Assembly (NCBI GenBank): GCA_014529385.2
Contig: CM043949.1
Location: 112,034,477-112,098,476 of the forward strand
Source: Adiantum capillus-veneris
Lineage: Eukaryota; Streptophyta; Polypodiopsida; Polypodiales; Pteridaceae
Length of the DNA stretch: 64,000 bases
Direction of reading: 5' to 3'
A program made the translations under genes and the position numbers. The stretch's first letter is position 1. Each line of letters begins with the position of its first letter. Positions 58,273 through 64,000 of this stretch are shown one piece after another. The notes under the pieces were generated by a model. It was not told where the DNA came from and did not search any database. It was given only the letters and a program-made list of their open reading frames with translations.

Positions 58273-58389
58273 GTATTAAAAAAGAAATCAAGCAGATGAA
58301 ATGGTTAAACTCTATCTTATGTGATAAATAGACAAAGGTCAAAACCTTTGGATCCAGTGACAAAACAAAGTGTACCTGCAAGATTAAAC

Positions 58390-58560
58390 ATGCAAAAACA
58401 AGTATGGTAAGAAATTCAAGGTAGCACGAAGGAAGCGTAAACTCAGCAAAGAAGAAAGAAAACAGGGAAGGTGCTACGCCTGTAGCAAACAAGGGTATAT
58501 TGCTCTAGAATGTCGTCAACGCAAGAAAAAAAAGAAAAATGCAATACTGAGGGATAACTA
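58390..58560 (+). pseudogene. Viral coat C-terminal zinc knuckle, one ligand lost
   Basis: After a basic stretch (KKFKVARRKRKLSKEERK) comes CYACSKQGYIALEC at 58472-58513. It fits C-x2-C-x4-x-x4-C but has Tyr (TAT) where the His ligand should be. A single C-to-T change from a His codon would explain it. Confidence 0.75.
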
Positions 58561-58583
58561 TGAATATGAGGTAATCTACTGTA

Positions 58584-59310
58584 ATGTTTTGCAAACAAAG
58601 GATATCCCTATTGCTCAATATACTGAGTATGATTCCGATGAAAAACAATCAGCCAAACAGTTCTACAAGTGAATCAATTTCTGGTGATTACTCTGATAAG
58701 CCAAAATTTTCCGATGACAGTCAACCACGATTTACCAACATGGTGAGAAATTCTTTTTCATTTCCTAAACAAAAAAGGTATGTTTCTTGTATCTCTGGTT
58801 CTAGTCCTAGTTCATCAAATAAAACAAAATCGTGGAAAAGTCAACAACCACCACTTAAGCTAAATCTCTCAAGAAAGGAGCAGCAAAGGTATACCCCCTT
58901 GTCTTTGTTCAAAATTATGGTAGAACATGCCAATTCTAATGCTCAATAAGAAGAATGGAAGAGATTTATGCACCTAGGCTTGCGACCAACACAACCGAGC
59001 AATAGAGTTGAGGAGGTTTTTCACAAACCAAATGTGTTGCCGAATCAAGCCTTGAATTCAAACTCTCACCCCATGAATGAGGCCTCTAAATATATTTAAA
59101 TCTGCAATAAGAATAATAAAGACATCCTAGAAGCTATCCAGCAGCAGGTAAATACCAAATGTGACAAGTTGCATCAACAGCTTCGTTCTGTAGAATCCCA
59201 ACTAGCCACTGTCGAAGCTAAGCTTGACCATGTGTTTGGAATTGTGCACCATTTATCAAGTTTGGCTGCTCTAGCAGAAGTCACTACTCTGAAGTTTCAT
59301 CAGGAGTAAT
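58584..59310 (+). pseudogene. Viral Ser-rich and coiled-coil linker
   Basis: 58584-58949 is a Ser/Lys/Asn-rich frame. About 59100-59310 another frame reads IQQQVNTKCDKLHQQLRSVE followed by SQLATVEAKLDHVFG, a clear coiled-coil pattern. It lies between coat and protease. Confidence 0.5.
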
Positions 59311-59693
59311 CATTTCAACTCAATGCTCTATGGGATTCAGGATCAGTAATCTCATAAATCAATCAAGAATGGGTCCCACAACAACTGACTCAACTACTCT
59401 CCTACAAAATTACAGTATCCTATGCTGATCATTCTAAATGAAGAATTAATCAAATTGTCTCCAGCAAACTGGCACTTGGGCGTGCTCAAATGAAGGTTAC
59501 CCTCTACTTGCACCCATATCCTAATACTGATCTTGCCCTCCGTGCCAACATTATTTCACAACTTACTCCTTATACCATTGGCACCGATTCTTCTATTCAA
59601 TTTTGGCTTAATGGTATGCCCTACACTGTTTTCACTAAACCCCGTGGCACCTTTTCAACGGGGACGGTAATGCCTACACTACCCAATCCATAG
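59311..59693 (+). pseudogene. Viral aspartic protease, broken
   Basis: The active site reads LWDSGSVIS with the Asp-Ser-Gly at 59334-59342. Stops follow shortly after (for example TAA at 59356-59358). The rest of the domain and a linker to RT continue to 59693 (ending VMPTLPNP). Confidence 0.65.
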
Positions 59694-61133
59694 AAAGATC
59701 AAAGATTTCTCGTCTAGTTTGAAGCAGAGAAAAGAAGGCAATCCTTTGAGCTTGAGGTGATATCCTTTCAATTGGCTGAGCAGACTAGCGACAATCCCTT
59801 GGTATTTTGGGAAAAAGAGGAATATTGGACTTCTTTGCCTGGAGAACCTCAACCTAAAGGACCGAAAGCCACACACCATGGAATGTCTTTGGAAGATAGA
59901 AAAATGTGCGATATAGAAATAAATCAACTTCTCAAGGATGGTTAATTTCCCCCTCCAAGTTCCAAGAATGCTTTTGCATGTAAGGCATTCTATGTCAACA
60001 ATCATTAAGAACAAAAGTGAAAAAAAAGAGGTTAGTAATCAACTTAAACCAATGAATGATTGGTTAGAGCCGAGACGGTTTCCTCTATCATTAATTGTTA
60101 AGAAGAATTAAAGATTGCAAGGTATTTTCGAAATTTGATCTAAAGGGTGGTTTCTAGCAATCTAAAATTCAACCTAAAGAAAGGTAAAAAGCTAGCTTCG
60201 TGGTACCACAAGGCAGGTATGAATGGAAAGTGCTTCCAATGAACTTAAAGCCAGCACCATCACTGTGTCAAAAGCAAATAGAAATCCTATTTGTCGACTG
60301 CAAATAATTTTTTCTTCTCTACATCGACGACATCCTAGTCTACTCCAAAGACATTTTAAGTCACATAAAGCACTTATACTTGTTCATACAGAAACTACGA
60401 AAGACAGGACTAGTGCTTAGCCTAAAATATATTGAGCTGTGCCAACCACAAGTAGCATTTCTAGGAGTGGAAATATCTATAGGATGTATAAAAATGCAAG
60501 AGCATGTATTGAAGAAACTTCAAAACTTTCGAGATCAACTTATTGACTGCAAGGAAGTTCAATCTTTTATTGGATGCTTGCAATGGATTGCCCCTCAATA
60601 TCCTCATCTGGTAAAATATTTACTTTATTTTAAGGATTTAGAAAGAAGCAAAACATGTTTTTGGTCTGACAAGCTTTTTGAGATAGTGAGCAAGATCAAG
60701 CACATTTGCAACAATCTCCCTCCTCTCCATATTCCTACCAATAAGCCCTTATTGTTTATTCTGATTATTTGGAAGAGGCCCCTTGGGGAGGAATTCTGTG
60801 TGAATTGCATAATGATACTCCTATCATCTACACATGGGCTTCTGGTCATTTTAAAGATGTTGAGTTGCGCCATCATTCCATTCAACGAGAACTCCTGGCA
60901 GGTGTAAATGCAGTCTTATCCTTCTGCCTATTCTTGATGGGAGTCCCGTTACTCTTAGAAGCGACCTAAATCATTTTGATAAATTTCTCAAAGAGAAGAA
61001 TGCTGGAAAATTGGGCAATGCTCGAATCTACCAATGGGCTTACAAGCTAAGTCACTTTGAAATCACCTATGAATTTGTTTTGGGAAATACGAACAACATG
61101 ACTGATCTACTTTCCCGTATCAAAATGACATAA
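59694..61133 (+). pseudogene. Viral reverse transcriptase and RNase H, broken
   Basis: The RT box YIDDILVYSKD is intact at 60320-60352. It is followed by FLGVEISIGCIKMQEHVLKK and EVQSFIGCLQW. RNase H shows YLEEAPWGGILCELHNDTP, WASGHFKDVELRHHSIQREL and, at the end, TNNMTDLLSRIK before TAA at 61131-61133. Between 59945 and 60320 stops and frameshifts are dense. The last part changes frame several times. The pattern is that of caulimovirid RT and RNase H and not of gypsy: there is no integrase. Confidence 0.85.
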
Positions 61134-61462
61134 TCAGTGACTTCACACTAAAGAATAAAAGTGACTTCAACCATGACAAAAATTCCACTAACCTACAAGT
61201 CACGTTAAATAATACTGGGACATGTAGCACATCTTGTAAATTATGCAAGTGCTTAATCATGTATAAAAGGAGGCCTTGCAGTCTTAGCAAAGGGAGTTCT
61301 TTTGAGAGAAGAGAATATATCTCTACCATAGTGAGAGCTCTTAGCTTTGTGAGTAAACCCTTTGTAATCTCCAGCAATAAAAGTTTCTTTAAATTTAATT
61401 ATATCCATGTCAAATGTCATTGCTTTGTGAAATTATGCTTCTAGTTTAATTCCACCCTAGAT
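61134..61462 (+). promoter_or_regulatory. Viral intergenic promoter region with TATA box and poly(A) signal
   Basis: TATAAAAGG at 61262-61270 and AATAAA at 61376-61381 lie between the end of pol and the primer site. A transcript starting about 30 bases after the TATA box and ending after the AATAAA would, on a circular genome, be longer than one unit, as is usual in this virus family. Start and end of the RNA are inferred. Confidence 0.65.
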
Positions 61463-61475
61463 TGGTATCAGAGCC
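61463..61475 (+). promoter_or_regulatory. Viral primer binding site (initiator Met tRNA)
   Basis: TGGTATCAGAGCC is the exact plant initiator Met tRNA primer site used by caulimovirids for minus-strand DNA synthesis. Confidence 0.9.
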
Positions 61476-61555
61476 ATTGGTGCTTGCTGATTATGATTAA
61501 CCATGTGACGTATCAATAATAAACTCTGAGTGCTCGTGAGGATTGCCTAGACACT

Positions 61556-61839
61556 ATGGTTGGAGCTTCTTTTGATGTTTTGTCATCGTCACAAGGCAAG
61601 GTTCCGCTTAAACACAGACATCGTCAGCTCTATCAAACTCCTTTGACCCCACGATCTAGTGCTCTACATATCGGCAATCCATTGACACTCTAGAGAGCTA
61701 GATACCTTTTAGGAATGTTTTAAAACTCAACATGGCAATGATCATATCTTATTTCAAGAAGCTGTTGTCTGACAATGTGTAACTAGAAGAAGTCAGTCCA
61801 ACTAGGAAATGGAGCTTATCGAAGGTCTCTACCGCACAG
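61556..61839 (+). pseudogene. Viral first ORF, N-terminal part, broken
   Basis: The first ATG after the primer site (61556) opens MVGASFDVLSSSQGKVPLKH and stops at TAG 61693-61695. Further stops follow before the movement domain at 61840, so start and domain are not joined in one frame here. Confidence 0.5.
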
Positions 61840-62518
61840 GTGTATGGTAACAATAAGGTATTTGCCCTTTCTTCTAATACGCTGTATCATGAAACTCATG
61901 GAAAGCTAACAATAAGGGATAGTGATTCAGACAATCATATTATCCATCTCTTTGAGGATCTTTTTGAGTTTAGAAATCAGGAATTACACAAAGGTCATCA
62001 CTTTGTTCATATCGAATATATAGCTATTGGCATAATACCCTTGTTTAGAAAAGGTCTTAATGTTTCACGTATTGGAGCATTGCTAGATACCAGGCACAGA
62101 AACCTACCAAATCAAACTATTAGTATTCTACAAGGTAGTTTATCCAATGGTCCCATATATATAGAATGTTTTTCAAATTACTTTCCTACAGAAATATTTT
62201 GATGAGGTAATCTCTCTCTTAATCAAGACTCATGGCTTAGATCTAAATCATAGCTCAGATCATTTGCAAATTGCTTATAGAATGATCATTAGAATTGTCA
62301 GCACTTGTCTTTCCTCTGTGTATAATTCTGTTTACCTACGAGAAGCTTCATCTCAAACCAAAGGTCAAAATATTGTAATGAAAGTAGATGACACCACTCA
62401 AGGAACTTTACTTGAAATGGTAAACTGGCAAGAAGTAGAGTTTCCTTCAGAATGGAAACTAAATATCTCAAGGACACTGTTAAATGATGTTCAACAACCA
62501 GTGCCTTTGAATATTTAG
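61840..62518 (+). pseudogene. Viral movement protein region, right copy, frameshifted
   Basis: 61840-62202 shows a 30K-type movement domain with HFVHIEYIAIGIIPLFRKGL and LDTRHRNLPNQTISILQG. A short deletion near 62185-62200 shifts the frame and causes a stop at 62200. The rest of the domain continues in another frame (62264-62518, NSVYLREASS ... VNWQEVEFPSEWKLN). Movement proteins widen plasmodesmata for cell-to-cell spread; this copy cannot make a full one. Confidence 0.8.
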
Positions 62519-62536
62519 CGGCTTGGATGAACTGAC

Positions 62537-62759
62537 TGTTACCATATACATGTGGTAGTGATGTCTGTGAACACACTAGGACCGCCGGGGCATTTTTTCC
62601 TCTTTAGGAGGTTATTTTCCCCGACCATTGTATATACGCCTATCACTCTAGGGCTATCTATCTTTCCATTGCACACTAAGTAACACACTCTCTATTGTGT
62701 GCCTTGAGCTTCCTTCGTCTTCTCCAATTTGTGTGCGTTTCTCTGCAACCCTAATTCCA
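62537..62759 (+). repeat. Candidate 5' LTR of the copia element
   Basis: TG start (TGTTACCATATACATG) and CA end (CTAATTCCA), about 223 bases. The end is set by the neighbouring primer site; the second LTR is outside the window. Confidence 0.65.
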
Positions 62760-62764
62760 AAAAT

Positions 62765-62777
62765 TGGTATTAGAGTA
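62765..62777 (+). promoter_or_regulatory. Primer binding site of the copia element
   Basis: TGGTATTAGAGTA, a variant of the initiator Met tRNA primer site with C-to-T at position 7 and a changed end. Confidence 0.7.
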
Positions 62778-63124
62778 GGTTGCGTCCTCCCGGGCTTAGT
62801 CGCTAGCTGCTCTAGCACGCGCCTCCTCACTTTCTCTGATTACAGTGAGGTTTAGCCAGCGTTCACAGGTCGACAAATATTTCGGGTAAGCTCGAGGAGC
62901 TGAGTCTGCTTAGATTTTTGATTCGGACTCTTTTCGGCCTCCGTTTCCACTAGAGGTAGTACTGCACAGGCTATTTCATCATTTTGTGCAGAATTTTTGT
63001 CAGTGCCGATTTTTGCATAACAGGTGCCTTACAGTCTTCTACGGTTTGTGCTATATAGCACGTGTTGTTCCCGCTCCGTTTCTCCTATTTTCAGGCAGTT
63101 TTCACATGAGGTGCAACATTTACC

Positions 63125-64000
63125 ATGGCTGACAACAACACAGATGTCTTCAAGATGTTTGCTACTGAGGATAGGTTGGATGGGAACAATTACCCTATGT
63201 GGGCTTATATGATGCAACACGTTCTTGTGTCAAAGGGCGTCTGGAATATTGTGCTGGGCATTGATGTACGTTCTGGTTTTGAGGATGTAGGCGATGTTGA
63301 GGATGTTGCAGGTCTTGCTGCAAGGATTGCTGCTATTAGAATTGTTTTGCCTATGATAAAACAATCTCATTGGGATGTAAAGGATGCGCAGGCTCATGCA
63401 TTGATTGCGTTGTCTGTGAAGCGCACCATTGTTCCTCACATCCGTTCAGCAAAATCTACAAAACAGGCTTGGGATATTCTAGCAGGTCTTTATGCAAGCT
63501 GCAATGAGGCTAAAATTGATTTGCTGCTTAAACAGCTAGAGCCGAAGATTATGCATGAGGAATATGATATGGAAACTTTCCTTGCTAGTGTCAACGATAT
63601 CAATGAGCAACTTATTTCTGCAGGTGAAGTGATTTCAGACAGTTCCCTTGTGCAGACTGCTCTTGATGCCTTACCAGATTCTTACAAGACTTTTGCTAGT
63701 ACTTGGAGACTTATGACCCAAGGAAATCCTGAAGTTGTCAAGTTTGATGCATTATGCACATTGCTGTTGCAAGAGTCACTTTCCCAAAAAAAAAAAGGAC
63801 TAGACAACGTGTTGTTGAATACGATTTTATTGCTCCTCAAAGAAAGGGTGGTAACAGCAATGCGGCCACTTCTTATGGTTCTGCTGCGAGTGGAAAAACT
63901 TCTGTTCCTAATGCTTCTGCTGGTAGCACTTCGTCTGGAAATTCTGGTGATAAGGGAAAAAAGAAGATGCGTTGCCATTATTGTAAAGCTAACGATCACT
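63125..64000 (+). pseudogene. Copia Gag, frame change in an A11 run, cut by window end
   Basis: Starts MADNNTDVFKMFATEDRLDG and NNYPMWAYMMQHVL, the start of plant copia Gag. The core continues with HALIALSVKRTIVPHIRSAK, WDILAGLYASCNEAKIDLLL and LDALPDSYKTFAS. At an A11 run (63786-63796) the frame with Gag-like text moves by -1. It then reads VVEYDFIAPQRKGGN and ends at the window edge in MRCHYCKANDH, the first three ligands of the zinc knuckle. The base frame stays open but gives a Leu-rich nonsense tail. Confidence 0.85.

Larger units (their letters stand above)
56060..62536 (+). mobile_element. Endogenous caulimovirid-like pararetrovirus, slightly more than one unit
   Basis: Order on the plus strand: movement protein (left copy), unknown region, coat region with zinc knuckle, protease, RT, RNase H, promoter region, primer site, movement protein (right copy). 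There are no LTRs. Bases 56077-56678 match 61938-62535 at an offset of 5853-5861 bases, so the unit is about 5.86 kb and the ends overlap by about 600 bases. All coding parts are broken by stops and frameshifts. Left border near 56060; right border is the copia LTR at 62537. Confidence 0.88.
62537..64000 (+). mobile_element. Ty1/copia retrotransposon, 5' end, inserted in the viral sequence
   Basis: Starts with a short LTR beginning TGTTACC at the exact point where the viral match stops. A primer site, a leader of about 350 bases and gag follow. The rest is beyond the window, so the 3' LTR and the target duplication cannot be seen. Confidence 0.85.

Overview
The window is nuclear DNA of a vascular plant. 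It shows plant LTR retrotransposons with initiator-Met-tRNA primer sites, an L1-type LINE family, an integrated caulimovirid, many GA/CA/TA microsatellites and GT-AG introns. There is no bacterial-style operon, rRNA gene or CRISPR array, and I found no tRNA gene. The sequence does not let me name the species.

Most of the 64 kb is transposable elements and decayed intergenic DNA. Left part (1-18.9 kb): a decayed plus-strand Ty3/gypsy element with two RNase H domains (Tat type), then intergenic DNA with microsatellites and old tandem repeats, then unrecognised and gag-like fragments (12.9-16.3 kb). Middle (18.9-34 kb): a minus-strand Ty1/copia element and several copies of an L1-type LINE family. 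Most copies end in an exact or degenerate 16-bp palindrome just before the A-rich tail, and four have target-site duplications (14-21 bp).

The one convincing host gene lies at 35336-37939 on the plus strand. It is a five-exon LAZY/DRO1-like (IGT family) gene whose first coding exon is only the six bases ATGAAG. All four introns are GT-AG, the phases agree, and the predicted protein has 405 residues. Introns 2 and 3 each carry a copy, in the same orientation, of one small foldback transposon with a long hairpin. A third copy, inverted and with a perfect 3-bp target duplication, is at 52.9 kb.

Right part: a nearly complete, young Ty3/gypsy chromovirus (42188-50996, minus strand) with 1.63-kb LTRs of about 0.5% divergence and a 5-bp target duplication, broken by one stop and one frameshift. 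An endogenous caulimovirid-like insertion (about 56060-62536) holds slightly more than one viral unit of about 5.86 kb. Its movement-protein region is therefore present twice, and the two copies have decayed separately. A Ty1/copia element starting at 62537 sits directly in the viral sequence and runs off the window.

The layers show an order of events: old LINE and gypsy debris, then the viral integration, then recent gypsy and copia insertions. The host gene stays open because its insertions are confined to introns.
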